A stretch of 64,000 nucleotides of DNA from Flavobacterium sp. CYK-55 (GCF_018413465.1 NZ_JAHCDK010000010.1:62001-126000), one strand, 5' to 3'; shown: positions 17,808-27,526, numbered from the stretch's first letter. The notes: a model not told the origin generated them from the sequence alone. Translations and numbers: made by a program.

Positions 17808-18332
17808 TTATAATTCCGGTTTAAAACCTATTTTCGTTCGTTCGTTATTCATTTGTTTTTGGTGCATCAACTCATCTAAATAGGTAAAAACCAATTCGAT
17901 GTTTTGGTCTTGACTCACCAATTTCTTTTTTATTTCTTCGAGTTCGAGTTTCCAATTCAAATTCGTCAACAGAAAATCTCTGAGTTTGACAAACACCTCA
18001 ATAATTTGGATGCTTACTTGGCTAGCTCGTTCACTTTTTAATACGTTGGCCAACTGCAAAATGCCATGTTCGCTAAAAGCGTAAGGCAATTTTCTGGATC
18101 CGCCCCAACTTGAAGTCGCATTTTGCGACTTCAAGTTTTCGTATTCTTCAGCTGTCAGTTGAAACATAAAGTGCTCGGGAAAGCGCATTTTGTTTCGCTT
18201 GATTTGCTCGTTAATCCTTTTTGTTTCGACTCCGTATAGCATAGCTAAATCACGGTCTAACATTACTTTGGTATTTCTGATGTAATAAATTTTATCAGAA
18301 ATCACCTCGTTTGAAATGAGTTCTTCGTTCAT
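17808..18332 (-). CDS. ORF6N (KilA-N-like) domain DNA-binding protein inside the nuo operon
   Basis: ORF6N domains occur in phage antirepressor-like proteins and are common as solitary chromosomal genes in Bacteroidota. I start at MNEELISNEVISDKIYYIRN (174 residues). The open frame runs 56 codons further upstream but only through nuoH antiframe sequence. Family hallmarks are VMLDRDLAMLYGVETKRINEQIKRN, RFPEHFMFQL and SSWGGSRKLPYAFSEHG. A helical C-terminal region follows (LELEEIKKKLVSQDQNIELVFTYLDEL). Codons for NLKSQNATS form a perfect nucleotide palindrome. Function is unknown; DNA binding is inferred from the family. It has no role in complex I and looks like an insertion. Confidence 0.88.
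   Translation of the reverse strand: MNEELISNEVISDKIYYIRNTKVMLDRDLAMLYGVETKRINEQIKRNKMRFPEHFMFQLTAEEYENLKSQNATSSWGGSRKLPYAFSEHGILQLANVLKSERASQVSIQIIEVFVKLRDFLLTNLNWKLELEEIKKKLVSQDQNIELVFTYLDELMHQKQMNNERTKIGFKPEL
18107..18137. repeat. Perfect 14-bp inverted repeat inside the ORF6N gene
   Basis: Arms AACTTGAAGTCGCA (18107-18120) and TGCGACTTCAAGTT (18124-18137) are exact reverse complements around TTT. They lie in codons for the conserved NLKSQNATS segment. Confidence 0.95.
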
Positions 18333-18406
18333 AAAAAATCTGTTTGGCGTTGATATATAAAATTTTGCGCTTTTTTGAGTGCTGCCCAAACGCACTTTAT
18401 ATTTAA

Positions 18407-19459
18407 TTACATACCCAAAAGAGCTGCAATTTCGTGTCTTAAAATGACAATTCCGGTAATCACAATATTGGCAATCGATAGCGGAATCAAAATTTTCCAA
18501 CCCAAATGCATCAATTGGTCATAACGGAATCTTGGAATCGTCCAACGAACCCACATATAAAAGAATATGAATCCGCAGATTTTAGCAAACAACACGGCAA
18601 TACCAATGATGTTGGCCACATTTACACCCCAGTTTTCAATCGCCCAGCCCATGCCCGGATAGTTGTATCCACCAAAGAACAAGACGGCCAAAATGGTTGA
18701 TGAGATAAACATGTTTGCATATTCGGCAAACAAATAAAAGCCCATCTTCATTGATGAATATTCGGTGTGATAACCACCAATCAACTCTGATTCACACTCA
18801 GCCAAATCAAACGGTGTACGGTTGGTTTCGGCAAAAGCACAAATCAAGAAAATCAAAAACGAAAGCGGTTGATAAAAAACATTCCAGTGCATGCCCGGTT
18901 GTTGTGCTGCTATTTCGCGCAAGCTCAAAGTTCCGGTCATCATCAAAAGCGCAATGATTGATAAGCCCATCGCTACTTCATACGAAACCATTTGCGAAGC
19001 TGCACGAACAGCACCCATCAAAGAAAATTTGTTGTTCGAAGCCCAGCCTCCAATCATGATTCCATATACACCTACTGAGATCACCCCGAAAATATAAAGC
19101 AAAGCCACATCAATGTCGGTGGCTTGCAAAATAATATCGCGACCAAATAAATGCAGTTTATCGCCCCAAGGAATCACGGCACTGGTCATCAGCGCTGTAC
19201 TCATGGCAATCGCAGGCCCAACGACAAATAAGAAACGGTTGGGTGTATTCGGAAAAAATTCTTCTTTTGAAAATAATTTTAAACCGTCGGCCAGCGGTTG
19301 AAAAATACCGCCGATTCCGGCGCGGTTCGGTCCGATTCGGTCTTGCAACCAAGCAGCAATTTTTCGTTCGGCCAAAGTTGAGTACATCGCCATAAGCATG
19401 GTAATGGCAAAAACCACTACAATAACCACACTTTTTTCTATGATAAAAGCACTATCCAT
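18407..19459 (-). CDS. nuoH: NADH-quinone oxidoreductase subunit H
   Basis: NuoH is the membrane subunit that forms the quinone chamber entrance with NuoB and NuoD. It has 350 residues and about eight helices. Family signatures are AAWLQDRIGPNRAGIGGIFQPLADGLKLFSKE and ETNRTPFDLAECESELIGGYHTEYSSMKMG, which carries the acidic loop. Its start overlaps the nuoG 3' end by eight bases. The last nuo gene before the interruption is this one. Confidence 0.96.
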   Translation of the reverse strand: MDSAFIIEKSVVIVVVFAITMLMAMYSTLAERKIAAWLQDRIGPNRAGIGGIFQPLADGLKLFSKEEFFPNTPNRFLFVVGPAIAMSTALMTSAVIPWGDKLHLFGRDIILQATDIDVALLYIFGVISVGVYGIMIGGWASNNKFSLMGAVRAASQMVSYEVAMGLSIIALLMMTGTLSLREIAAQQPGMHWNVFYQPLSFLIFLICAFAETNRTPFDLAECESELIGGYHTEYSSMKMGFYLFAEYANMFISSTILAVLFFGGYNYPGMGWAIENWGVNVANIIGIAVLFAKICGFIFFYMWVRWTIPRFRYDQLMHLGWKILIPLSIANIVITGIVILRHEIAALLGM

Positions 19460-20501
19460 TGTGGGTTAAGTTTTGTTGGTTTTTAATATCTTCTTCGGTC
19501 AGTGGCACGTTTTGCATACTGATTTTTTTGCGGTCGGTATCGCGTCCCATCAAAATATTTTTCTCGGTGTGGATGGTTACTTTACCCAATTTACGCGTGT
19601 AATTGTTTTGGTTAATTACAGAGTCTTTTTCAAACTTGCGCGGCCCTTCAATTACCCAATCCGCCGGATTTTTGTGGTCAAAACGACACTCATTACAAAT
19701 AAACTCTTCCACTTCATGGTATTCGTTTTTACGGCCGGTCACACGTTGAATTTCATCACCAAACATCCAAACGGTGGTTTTTCCGCAACATTTGGTGCAA
19801 TTGCGGTGTGCGTTGTATGGTTTGTTGAACCAAACTCTTGATTTGAATCGGAACGTTTTATCGGTGAGCGCACCTACCGGGCAAACGTCAATCATGTTTC
19901 CTGAAAACTCGTTGTCAATCGCTTTTGAAATACAGGTTGAAATGTTCGAGTGATCGCCTCTGTCCATAACTCCGTGTACACGATTGTCGGTAAGTTGGTC
20001 GGCTACCATCACACAACGGTAACACAAAATACAACGATTCATGTGCAACTGAATGTTCGGACCAATGTCTTCTGGTTCAAAAGTTCTTTTTTCTTCAATG
20101 AAACGCGTCTCTGATTTTCCGTGCTCAAAGCTTAAGTTCTGCAAATCACATTCGCCGGCTTGGTCGCAAATCGGACAATCAAGCGGGTGGTTGATGAGCA
20201 AGAATTCAGTGACGGCTTTGCGGGCTTCGGTTACGCGCTCAGAAGATTTGCTGTTGACTTCCATACCATCCATGACTTGAGTCACGCATGAGGCAACCAA
20301 TTTAGGCATCGGACGCGGATCGGCTTCGCTTCCTTTAGAAACTTCTACCAAACAACAACGACATTTTCCGCCGCTTCCTTTGAGTTTAGAATAATAACAC
20401 ATGGCCGGTGGCACCGACTCGCCGCCGATCATTCGGGCAGCTTGCAAAATGGTGGTTCCCGGTTCTACGTCAATTGATTGACCGTCTACAGTTACTTTCA
20501 T
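19452..20501 (-). CDS. nuoG: NADH-quinone oxidoreductase subunit G, short form
   Basis: NuoG carries several Fe-S clusters in the peripheral arm. This version has 349 residues, against about 900 in E. coli. It keeps the 2Fe-2S ferredoxin domain (MCYYSKLKGSGGKCRCCLVEV), the His/Cys cluster region (HPLDCPICDQAGECDLQ), the 4Fe-4S region (CILCYRCVMVADQ, then DVCPVGALTDK) and a further Cys set (NCTKCCGK, ICNECRFD). It lacks the molybdopterin-oxidoreductase-like C-terminal domain. I believe this short form is usual in flavobacteria, so it is not a truncation. Confidence 0.93.
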   Translation of the reverse strand: MKVTVDGQSIDVEPGTTILQAARMIGGESVPPAMCYYSKLKGSGGKCRCCLVEVSKGSEADPRPMPKLVASCVTQVMDGMEVNSKSSERVTEARKAVTEFLLINHPLDCPICDQAGECDLQNLSFEHGKSETRFIEEKRTFEPEDIGPNIQLHMNRCILCYRCVMVADQLTDNRVHGVMDRGDHSNISTCISKAIDNEFSGNMIDVCPVGALTDKTFRFKSRVWFNKPYNAHRNCTKCCGKTTVWMFGDEIQRVTGRKNEYHEVEEFICNECRFDHKNPADWVIEGPRKFEKDSVINQNNYTRKLGKVTIHTEKNILMGRDTDRKKISMQNVPLTEEDIKNQQNLTHNG

Positions 20502-20535
20502 TATCTTTAGATTTAAAGCTGAAATCAGCTTTTCA

Positions 20536-21900
20536 TTATACGGTTTGTTTTAATAAATGGCGCACTTTTTCAAAAGGCTCTGCCACAAAATGTTCTCTGT
20601 TTTTCACCTTTTCAGGGAATCTGATGTGAAACTCAAATTCTTCTTTAAAGTGTCGAATTGCAGCAGCCACCGGCCAAGCAGCAGCATCTCCGAGCGGGCA
20701 AATGGTGTTGCCTTCAATTTTGCTTTGGATGCTCCACAAAAGTTCGATGTCTTCTTCACGACCGTGACCATTTTCAATGCGGTGTAAAACTTTTTCAAGC
20801 CAACCGGTTCCTTCACGGCAAGGAGAACATTGCCCACAGCTTTCATGGTGGTAAAAACGCGAGAAATTCCACGTGTTGCGCACAATACAAGCCGTGTCGT
20901 CATATACGATAAATCCGCCTGAACCCAGCATAGAGCCTGTAGCAAAACCTCCGTCGCTGAGCGATTCGTAGGTCATGAGTCGGTCTTCGCCGGCAGCGGT
21001 TTTAAAAATCAAATTTGCGGGTAAAACAGGTACTGAACTTCCCCCCGGTACAAACGCTTTAAGCGGACGGTCTGAGCTCATTCCGCCCAAATATTCGTCA
21101 GAATTCATGAATTCATCTACGCTTAAGCCTAATTCAATTTCATAAACACCCGGATTTTTGATATGTCCTGAGGCTGAAATCAATTTGGTTCCGGTAGATC
21201 TTCCAACACCAATTTTAGCGTATTCTTCGCCGGTATTGTTCACAATCCAAGGCACGGCTGAAATCGTTTCAACATTATTTACAACCGTCGGATTGGCCCA
21301 AAGACCTGATACCGCCGGAAACGGTGGTTTGATTCTTGGGTTTCCGCGTTTTCCTTCAAGCGATTCAATGAGGGCAGTTTCTTCGCCGCAGATATAAGCA
21401 CCGCCACCGATTTGAACGTAGAGTTCTAAGTCATAACCGGTTCCGAGGATGTTTTTTCCGAGCCAACCGGCAGCTTTCGCCTCGGCAATAGCGCGCTCTA
21501 AAATTTTGTATACCCACATGTATTCACCGCGGATATATATATAGGACAAATTTGCGCCCAAGGCATAGCTCGAGGTAATCATGCCTTCAATAAGCAAATG
21601 CGGAATGTATTCCATCAAGAAACGGTCTTTAAAAGTACCCGGTTCTGATTCATCGGCATTACATACCAAATGTCTTGGTTTTCCTGATTTTTTATCGATG
21701 AAACTCCACTTCATACCGGCCGGGAAACCCGCACCGCCACGACCGCGTAGCCCTGAAGTTTTGACTTCTTCAACTACTTCGTCCGGAGTCATGCTTTTGA
21801 GGGCTTTTTCAACCGAAGCATAACCGCCTTCTCTGCGGTATACTTCGTAGGTTTTAATCCCCGGAACGTTGATTTTTTCTAATAATATTTTTTTCGACAT
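20536..21900 (-). CDS. nuoF: NADH-quinone oxidoreductase subunit F (NADH- and FMN-binding)
   Basis: NuoF oxidises NADH through FMN and cluster N3. I start at MSKKILLEKINVPGI (454 residues), one base after the nuoE stop codon. The frame extends 15 codons upstream into nuoE but without family similarity. Key features are the FMN/NADH glycine-rich GLRGRGGAGFPAGMKWSF, GAYICGEETALIESLEG and the cluster motif ESCGQCSPCREGTGW with a later Cys (NTICPLGDAAAW). Confidence 0.96.
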   Translation of the reverse strand: MSKKILLEKINVPGIKTYEVYRREGGYASVEKALKSMTPDEVVEEVKTSGLRGRGGAGFPAGMKWSFIDKKSGKPRHLVCNADESEPGTFKDRFLMEYIPHLLIEGMITSSYALGANLSYIYIRGEYMWVYKILERAIAEAKAAGWLGKNILGTGYDLELYVQIGGGAYICGEETALIESLEGKRGNPRIKPPFPAVSGLWANPTVVNNVETISAVPWIVNNTGEEYAKIGVGRSTGTKLISASGHIKNPGVYEIELGLSVDEFMNSDEYLGGMSSDRPLKAFVPGGSSVPVLPANLIFKTAAGEDRLMTYESLSDGGFATGSMLGSGGFIVYDDTACIVRNTWNFSRFYHHESCGQCSPCREGTGWLEKVLHRIENGHGREEDIELLWSIQSKIEGNTICPLGDAAAWPVAAAIRHFKEEFEFHIRFPEKVKNREHFVAEPFEKVRHLLKQTV

Positions 21901-21901
21901 A

Positions 21902-22432
21902 TTATTTATCGTGTAAGTTGATTTTACCTTCTTTGCAATCAGCAATCAGTTGGTCTACTTTTTCTTCGTTCAAATGTTCGTGGTAATAATCGCCCAATTG
22001 CATCATCGGAGCATAGCCACAAGCGCCCAAACACTCTACACCGCGCACTTCAAACATACCGTCAGCGGTGGTTTCACCTATGCCAACTCCAAGTTTTTTA
22101 CAGGTGTAATCCATCAGGTTTTCAACGCCGTTCAAACAGCAAGGCGAGGTCTGACAAAACTCAAACATATACTTGCCAATCGGTCTTTGATTGAACATGG
22201 TGTAAAAAGTCACCACTTCATATACTTCAACAGGTTTGATGCCCAAGATTTCAGCGACTTTGTCTTGCAGCTCAATGCTGAGCCAATTGTCATGCGCATC
22301 CTGAACTTCGTGTAAAACGGGCAACAAAGCCGATTTTCTCTTATCGTCCGGATAGTGGCTGATGAGTTCGTTGATGCGCTCCATCAAGGCCTCGGTGATG
22401 TTGATTTGCTGTGGATGTTGGGTTATTTTCAT
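21902..22432 (-). CDS. nuoE: NADH-quinone oxidoreductase subunit E (thioredoxin-like 2Fe-2S)
   Basis: NuoE holds the 2Fe-2S cluster N1a beside NuoF. The 176-residue protein has the helical N-terminus typical of the family (LLPVLHEVQDAHDNWLS) and the four cluster cysteines in CQTSPCCLNG and ECLGACGYAP. The stop codon and the nuoF start are one base apart. Confidence 0.95.
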   Translation of the reverse strand: MKITQHPQQINITEALMERINELISHYPDDKRKSALLPVLHEVQDAHDNWLSIELQDKVAEILGIKPVEVYEVVTFYTMFNQRPIGKYMFEFCQTSPCCLNGVENLMDYTCKKLGVGIGETTADGMFEVRGVECLGACGYAPMMQLGDYYHEHLNEEKVDQLIADCKEGKINLHDK

Positions 22433-22463
22433 TTAAACTGAAAATTTAAATTCTTCATTTATT

Positions 22464-23699
22464 TTATGCGTCGAGTTCTCCGGCAATCACGTTCAAACTA
22501 GACAAAATCACGATGGCATCTGAAAGCATCGCGCCTTTAATCATTTCAGGATACGCCTGATAATAGATAAAACACGGACGACGGAAATGCAAACGATACG
22601 GTGTTCGGCTGCCATCGGTAATCAAATAAAAACCGAGTTCTCCATTACCGCCTTCAACAGCGTGATATACTTCGGCCACCGGAACCGGAACTTCACCCAT
22701 CACAATTTTAAAGTGATAAATCAGCGATTCCATATTGTGGTATACGTCTTCTTTTGGCGGTAGATAATAATCAGGAACATCAGCGTGATAAGGGCCTTCA
22801 GGTAATTTAGCCAAGGCTTGACGAATGATGCTTAAACTTTCCCAAACTTCTGCGTTGCGCACACAGAAACGGTCATAAGTGTCGCCAGAGGTTCCTACCG
22901 GAACTTTGAAATCAAAATCTTCATACGAAGAATAAGGATGTGCTACACGCACGTCATAATCAACGCCGGCTGCACGCAAATTCGGTCCGGTAAATCCGTA
23001 TGAAATGGCTTTCTCAGCACTGATTGGACCTACATTTACAGTTCGGTCAATAAAAATACGATTGCGCTCAAAAAGGTTTTCAAATTCTTTCCAAGCTACC
23101 GGGAACTCTTCTAAAAACACATTGAGTTTTCTGAAAGCTTCTTCCGGCCAATCGCGTTCAAACCCACCAATACGACCCATGTTGGTTGTGAGGCGAGCGC
23201 CGCAGATTTCTTCGTAAATCTCATATACTTTTTCACGGAATTGAAACACGTATAAAAAGCCAGTATAGGCTCCGGTGTCAACCCCGAGAATAGAGTTGCA
23301 AATTAAGTGGTCGGTAATACGGGCGAGTTCCATGACAATAACACGCAGATATTGTGCGCGTTTGGGAACTTCAATGCCCAATAACTTTTCTAAAGTCATC
23401 CACCATGCCATGTTGTTGATGGGCGATGAACAGTAGTTCATGCGGTCAGTGAGTGGCGTGATTTGATAAAACGGTCGGTTTTCGGCAATTTTTTCAAACG
23501 CGCGGTGGATGTATCCCACAGTTGGCTCGGCATCTAAAATACGCTCGCCATCCATCAGTAATATGTTTTGGAAAATTCCGTGCGTAGCCGGATGCGTTGG
23601 CCCGAGGTTGAGTATCGAGAGTTCGCTGCCGTCTTCGTTTCGTCTTTGGTCAATTACCTTGGCGTATCGATGCTCTGGTGATAACAATAAATCTGACAT
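22464..23699 (-). CDS. nuoD: NADH-quinone oxidoreductase subunit D (49 kDa)
   Basis: NuoD helps form the quinone-binding cavity with NuoB. The 411-residue protein shows the 49-kDa signatures LNLGPTHPATHGIFQNIL (a His implicated in quinone binding), VGYIHRAFEKIAENR, and a C-terminal RLHFRRPCFIYYQAYPEMIKG. NuoC and NuoD are separate genes, unlike the NuoCD fusion of E. coli. Confidence 0.96.
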   Translation of the reverse strand: MSDLLLSPEHRYAKVIDQRRNEDGSELSILNLGPTHPATHGIFQNILLMDGERILDAEPTVGYIHRAFEKIAENRPFYQITPLTDRMNYCSSPINNMAWWMTLEKLLGIEVPKRAQYLRVIVMELARITDHLICNSILGVDTGAYTGFLYVFQFREKVYEIYEEICGARLTTNMGRIGGFERDWPEEAFRKLNVFLEEFPVAWKEFENLFERNRIFIDRTVNVGPISAEKAISYGFTGPNLRAAGVDYDVRVAHPYSSYEDFDFKVPVGTSGDTYDRFCVRNAEVWESLSIIRQALAKLPEGPYHADVPDYYLPPKEDVYHNMESLIYHFKIVMGEVPVPVAEVYHAVEGGNGELGFYLITDGSRTPYRLHFRRPCFIYYQAYPEMIKGAMLSDAIVILSSLNVIAGELDA

Positions 23700-23717
23700 G
23701 TGCTATCTGGAGTTATA

Positions 23718-24239
23718 TTAACAGTTGGTAGTGGTTCTTCCGAAGAAACGGTCGTCTTTGTCGGTGCGGCCGCTGTCTTCCATCGGGAATTCTTTGCGCA
23801 TCGGGAACGATTCCATTTCATCCATGTTCAAAATGCGTTTGAGTTGCGGATGTCCGATAAAATCAATACCGAAAAAGTCATAGGTTTCGCGTTCCATCCA
23901 ATTGGCAGAAAGAAAAATATTACTGACGGTTTTGATTTCGGGTTTTGCGCCGTTTAAAAAAGCACGGATGCGGATGCGTTTGTTTTCATACCAATTGTGC
24001 AGGTGATAAACCACCGAGAATTGTTCTGAGGCATCGTTGTCCGGATAGTGAACTCCGCAAACATCTGTTAGGAATTCAAAGCGCAATTCTGGGTTGTTCT
24101 TTAAAAACAAAATCACAGCGGTGTTTTGTGCCGGATCTACTTCAAAAGCAAAAACATCTTGCTCTTGCTGAAAATTTTTAACGCCGTCGCCAAAAGCTTC
24201 GGTGAGTTTATTTTGGATATCTGTGTTTTCTAATGCCAT
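23718..24239 (-). CDS. nuoC: NADH-quinone oxidoreductase subunit C (30 kDa)
   Basis: NuoC is a structural subunit of the peripheral arm. The 173-residue protein has the 30-kDa signature near residue 120 (ERETYDFFGIDFIGHPQLKRIL), then FPMRKEFPMEDSGRTDKDDRF. It begins five bases after nuoB and precedes the separate nuoD. Confidence 0.95.
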   Translation of the reverse strand: MALENTDIQNKLTEAFGDGVKNFQQEQDVFAFEVDPAQNTAVILFLKNNPELRFEFLTDVCGVHYPDNDASEQFSVVYHLHNWYENKRIRIRAFLNGAKPEIKTVSNIFLSANWMERETYDFFGIDFIGHPQLKRILNMDEMESFPMRKEFPMEDSGRTDKDDRFFGRTTTNC

Positions 24240-24244
24240 CTCAA

Positions 24245-24805
24245 TTATTTGATGTTGTAAGAAGCCAAAAGTTCTTGGTATTCTGGTGAACTTCTGCGAC
24301 GAACAGATTCAGTTCTCACCATTTCTTGTAATTTCATCACGCCGTCCACAATTTGTTCCGGTCTGGGCGGACAACCCGGTACATACACATCAACCGGAAT
24401 CACTTTGTCAATGCCTTGAAGCACAGAATAAGTGTCAAAAATTCCGCCTGATGAGGCACATGCGCCAACGGCAATGACCCAACGCGGCTCTGACATTTGC
24501 TCATAAACTTGACGAAGAATCGGAGCCATTTTTTTAGAAATGGTGCCCATTACCAACAACATATCGGCCTGACGAGGAGAAAAACTCACACGCTCAGAGC
24601 CGAATCGGGCCAAATCGTAATGTGATGCCATGGTGGCCATAAATTCAATACCGCAGCAAGAAGTAGCAAACGGCAAAGGCCAAAGTGAATTGGCTCGGGC
24701 AAGACCTACAACATCGTTGAGTTTTGTGGCAAAAAAACCTTCGCCAACCACACCTTCAGGCGGTGCAACCATATTTATTTTAGAATCGCTCATGGTAGTT
24801 TTCAT
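24245..24805 (-). CDS. nuoB: NADH-quinone oxidoreductase subunit B (cluster N2)
   Basis: NuoB holds the terminal 4Fe-4S cluster N2 that reduces quinone. Cluster ligands are visible as the tandem cysteines of [12 protein letters not shown], the Cys of [12 protein letters not shown] and the Cys of [15 protein letters not shown] use the first ATG (186 residues). [12 protein letters not shown] four codons later (base 24793) is an equally plausible start. Confidence 0.95.
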   Translation of the reverse strand: MKTTMSDSKINMVAPPEGVVGEGFFATKLNDVVGLARANSLWPLPFATSCCGIEFMATMASHYDLARFGSERVSFSPRQADMLLVMGTISKKMAPILRQVYEQMSEPRWVIAVGACASSGGIFDTYSVLQGIDKVIPVDVYVPGCPPRPEQIVDGVMKLQEMVRTESVRRRSSPEYQELLASYNIK

Positions 24806-24856
24806 TCTTGAATTTTGAATCGGTTAGAATTGAAAATTCATCATTTGAAATAAATT

Positions 24857-25222
24857 TTATTCCCACTCTAAGGCTTTTTTCTTGATGATGTAAAAGAAAC
24901 CAACAAGTAAAAGTGCCATGAAAATGACCATTTTGATCATGCCTTCGGCGCCCAAGCTTTTGAAGTTTATGGCCCATGGATAAAGGAAAATAACCTCTAC
25001 ATCAAACAAAACAAACAAAATGGCTACTAGGAAATATTTTACCGAGAAGGGTATACGTGCGTTGCCGACAGATTCAATACCGCATTCGAAATTTTTGTCT
25101 TTTATTTGAGAGGAGCGCTTCGGGCCTAATTTGCCGGAAATAATGATGGTCATCACTACAAAACCAACAGCTAGAAGCATTTGCATGATAATCGGAAGAT
25201 AATCTAATTGATTCGATTGCAT
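24857..25222 (-). CDS. nuoA: NADH-quinone oxidoreductase subunit A
   Basis: NuoA is a three-helix membrane subunit with a long loop at the junction of the two arms. The 121-residue protein carries the signature FECGIESVGNARIPFSVKYFLVAILFVLFDVEVIFLYPWA, split here as ECGIESVGNARIPFSVKYF and the acidic helix VLFDVEVIFLYPWA. It is the first gene of the operon, 32 bp after a strong -7 element. Confidence 0.95.
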   Translation of the reverse strand: MQSNQLDYLPIIMQMLLAVGFVVMTIIISGKLGPKRSSQIKDKNFECGIESVGNARIPFSVKYFLVAILFVLFDVEVIFLYPWAINFKSLGAEGMIKMVIFMALLLVGFFYIIKKKALEWE

Positions 25223-25253
25223 GTTGCTGGAATACTTTAAAATTTTTCAACGA

Positions 25254-25283
25254 CAAAGATAACTTTCATTCATTAATTAGCAA
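25254..25283 (-). promoter_or_regulatory. Promoter of the nuo operon
   Basis: On the minus strand TTG (25281-25283), a 19-bp spacer and TATCTTTG (25254-25261) match the Bacteroidota consensus. The 5' leader would be about 25 nt. Confidence 0.75.
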
Positions 25284-25399
25284 CCAAAAAGTAAAATTTA
25301 GTCTATAAATCAGAAAGGCAACAGCGTAATTTTTATTCATTATAAATAATAAAAAAATAGTGCCTTTACATCTTGAAGAGCAATGATAAATAATGAAAA

Positions 25400-25422
25400 A
25401 CGCCTCGGTGAATTCGAGGCGT
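25400..25422 (-). terminator. Terminator of the cold-shock gene
   Basis: On the minus strand a perfect 8-bp stem ACGCCTCG/CGAGGCGT with a 7-nt loop is followed by TTTTT (25395-25399). Confidence 0.85.
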
Positions 25423-25452
25423 AGTCTAGTAAAGTCTGAAAATAGATATAAT

Positions 25453-25647
25453 TTAAAGAAGGTGAACCTCAGTGGCTACTTTCCCTTTTCTTCCGTCTTC
25501 TTCCTGATAGCTTACGCGATTTCCTTCGCGAAGTTCTTCAGCTTTAACTCCTGAGGCGTGAACAAAAATGTCTTTGCCAGTTTCTTCATCTGTGATGAAT
25601 CCGTATCCTTTAGATTCAACGTAAAATTTTACAGTGCCTGTGCGCAT
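25453..25647 (-). CDS. CspA-family cold-shock protein
   Basis: This is a single OB-fold RNA/DNA chaperone of 64 residues. Start at MRTGTVKFYVESKGYGFI gives the canonical length; 22 upstream codons in frame are the promoter and leader. RNP1 appears as KGYGFIT and RNP2 as DIFVHASG. A TACATTTG -7 element lies 29 bp upstream (25676-25683), so the leader is short, unlike the long cold-sensing leader of E. coli cspA. Confidence 0.93.
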   Translation of the reverse strand: MRTGTVKFYVESKGYGFITDEETGKDIFVHASGVKAEELREGNRVSYQEEDGRKGKVATEVHLL

Positions 25648-25675
25648 GGTAATGTTAATAAAAATTAAATAAAAA

Positions 25676-25683
25676 CAAATGTA
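25676..25683 (-). promoter_or_regulatory. -7 element of the cold-shock gene
   Basis: TACATTTG on the minus strand fits TAnnTTTG. The nearest TTG is 15 bp upstream (25699-25701), slightly short. Confidence 0.5.
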
Positions 25684-25774
25684 ACTTTTAAAAGTATACA
25701 AATGACAGCTCAAGGTTATTTTTTTGTAAAATTTATTGATTTACAAGCTTTTTGCTTTTTTCTTCAAAATAAAC

Positions 25775-27526
25775 TTAACTTAAATTGAGCTGAATTTGCA
25801 ATTCTGTAAGTTGAGCTGAATCTATCACCGAAGGTGCATCAATCATGACATCGCGGCCAGAGTTATTTTTCGGGAACGCAATAAAATCACGGATGGTTTC
25901 TTGTCCGCCCAAAATGGCCACCAATCGGTCTAAACCAAACGCTAAACCTCCGTGTGGTGGTGCGCCATATTGAAATGCATCCATCAAAAACCCAAATTGA
26001 TTGCGGGCTTCTTCATCAGAAAAACCTAAATATTTAAACATCAGTTGTTGGGTTTCTTTGTCGTGAATACGAATCGAACCGCCGCCAATTTCGTTTCCGT
26101 TGAGTACCATATCATAAGCATTGGCGCGCACTTTTCCGGGATCGGTTTCGAGCAATTTCATATCTTCAGGTTTGGGCGAAGTAAACGGATGGTGCATGGC
26201 ATGCCAACGGTTGCTGTCTTCATCTTTTTCTAAAAGCGGAAAGTCAATCACCCACAGCGGAGCAAACTCATCAGGTTTACGCAAGCCCAATCGGGTAGCG
26301 ATTTCCATACGCAAAGCACTGAGTTGTGTGCGGGTTTTGTCGGCCGGACCTGAAAGCACAAAAATCATATCGCCTGCTTTGGCTCCGGTGGCTTTAGCCC
26401 AAGCAGCTAAATCAGTTGGGTCATAAAATTTATCTACCGATGATTTATAGCTTCCGTCTTCGTTGCATTTTACATACACCATGCCCGAAGCACCGATTTG
26501 CGGACGTTTTACCCAATCAATAAGCGCATCGATTTCTTTGCGGGTCATTTCGCCACAACCAGGCGCAGCAATACCTACCACGAGTTCTGCCGAATTAAAT
26601 ACGCTAAAATCTTTGTGTTGCGCTACTGCGTTGAGCTCGCCGAATTCCATGCCGAAGCGAATATCGGGTTTGTCATTTCCGTAGGTTTTCATGGCGTGGT
26701 CATAGGTCATACGAGGGAATTTATCTACCTCAATGCCTTTGATTTCTTTGAGTAAATGACGTGTCAAACCTTCAAAAGTATCTAAAATATCTTCTTGTTC
26801 TACAAAAGCCATTTCGCAATCAATTTGCGTGAATTCAGGCTGACGATCCGCGCGCAAATCTTCGTCGCGGAAGCATTTCACAATCTGAAAATATTTGTCC
26901 ATTCCACCCACCATTAGCAATTGCTTAAAGGTTTGCGGCGATTGTGGTAAAGCGTAAAATTGTCCGGGATTCATGCGGCTCGGAACCACAAAATCACGAG
27001 CGCCTTCAGGTGTTGATTTAATCAAATAAGGTGTTTCAACTTCGCAAAAACCTTGTTTTGAAAGATAGTTACGCACTTCCATGGCCACGCGGTGACGGAA
27101 CAACAAACTGTTTTTTACCGGATTGCGTCGGATGTCGAGGTAACGGTATTTCATACGAATGTCTTCGCCGCCATCGGTTTCGTCTTCAATGGTGAATGGC
27201 GGAACAATCGCCGCGTTGAGCACGGTGAGTTCTTGTACCAAAATTTCAATATCGCCTGTTGGGATGTTGGGGTTTTTGGATTCGCGTTCAATGACTGTTC
27301 CGCGCACTTGAATTACGAACTCACGACCTAAAGTTTTGGCTTGTTCAAACACAGTTTTGTCGGTGCGGCTTTCATCAAAAACCAATTGCGTAATGCCGTA
27401 GCGATCGCGCAAATCAACCCAATTCATGAATCCTTTATCACGTGATTTTTGTACCCAACCCGCGAGGGTTACTTGGGTATTGATGTGGGCGCTGTTGAGT
27501 TCGCCGCAAGTATGACTTCTGTACAT
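25775..27526 (-). CDS. aspS: Aspartate-tRNA ligase
   Basis: AspRS charges tRNA-Asp. It has 583 residues and the bacterial class IIb layout. The N-terminal OB-fold anticodon domain (about 1-105) includes [22 protein letters not shown]. Class II motif 2 is [20 protein letters not shown] bacterial GAD insertion domain lies at about 280-400, and motif 3 is [14 protein letters not shown]. Whether it is discriminating or also charges tRNA-Asn cannot be decided here, since gatCAB or asnS is not in view. A -7 element lies just upstream (27546-27553). Confidence 0.96.
   Translation of the reverse strand: MYRSHTCGELNSAHINTQVTLAGWVQKSRDKGFMNWVDLRDRYGITQLVFDESRTDKTVFEQAKTLGREFVIQVRGTVIERESKNPNIPTGDIEILVQELTVLNAAIVPPFTIEDETDGGEDIRMKYRYLDIRRNPVKNSLLFRHRVAMEVRNYLSKQGFCEVETPYLIKSTPEGARDFVVPSRMNPGQFYALPQSPQTFKQLLMVGGMDKYFQIVKCFRDEDLRADRQPEFTQIDCEMAFVEQEDILDTFEGLTRHLLKEIKGIEVDKFPRMTYDHAMKTYGNDKPDIRFGMEFGELNAVAQHKDFSVFNSAELVVGIAAPGCGEMTRKEIDALIDWVKRPQIGASGMVYVKCNEDGSYKSSVDKFYDPTDLAAWAKATGAKAGDMIFVLSGPADKTRTQLSALRMEIATRLGLRKPDEFAPLWVIDFPLLEKDEDSNRWHAMHHPFTSPKPEDMKLLETDPGKVRANAYDMVLNGNEIGGGSIRIHDKETQQLMFKYLGFSDEEARNQFGFLMDAFQYGAPPHGGLAFGLDRLVAILGGQETIRDFIAFPKNNSGRDVMIDAPSVIDSAQLTELQIQLNLS

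Noticed and set aside
19452-20501. Truncated or broken nuoG
   Set aside because: The frame is intact with all N-terminal cluster motifs, and the short form fits what I know of flavobacterial complex I.
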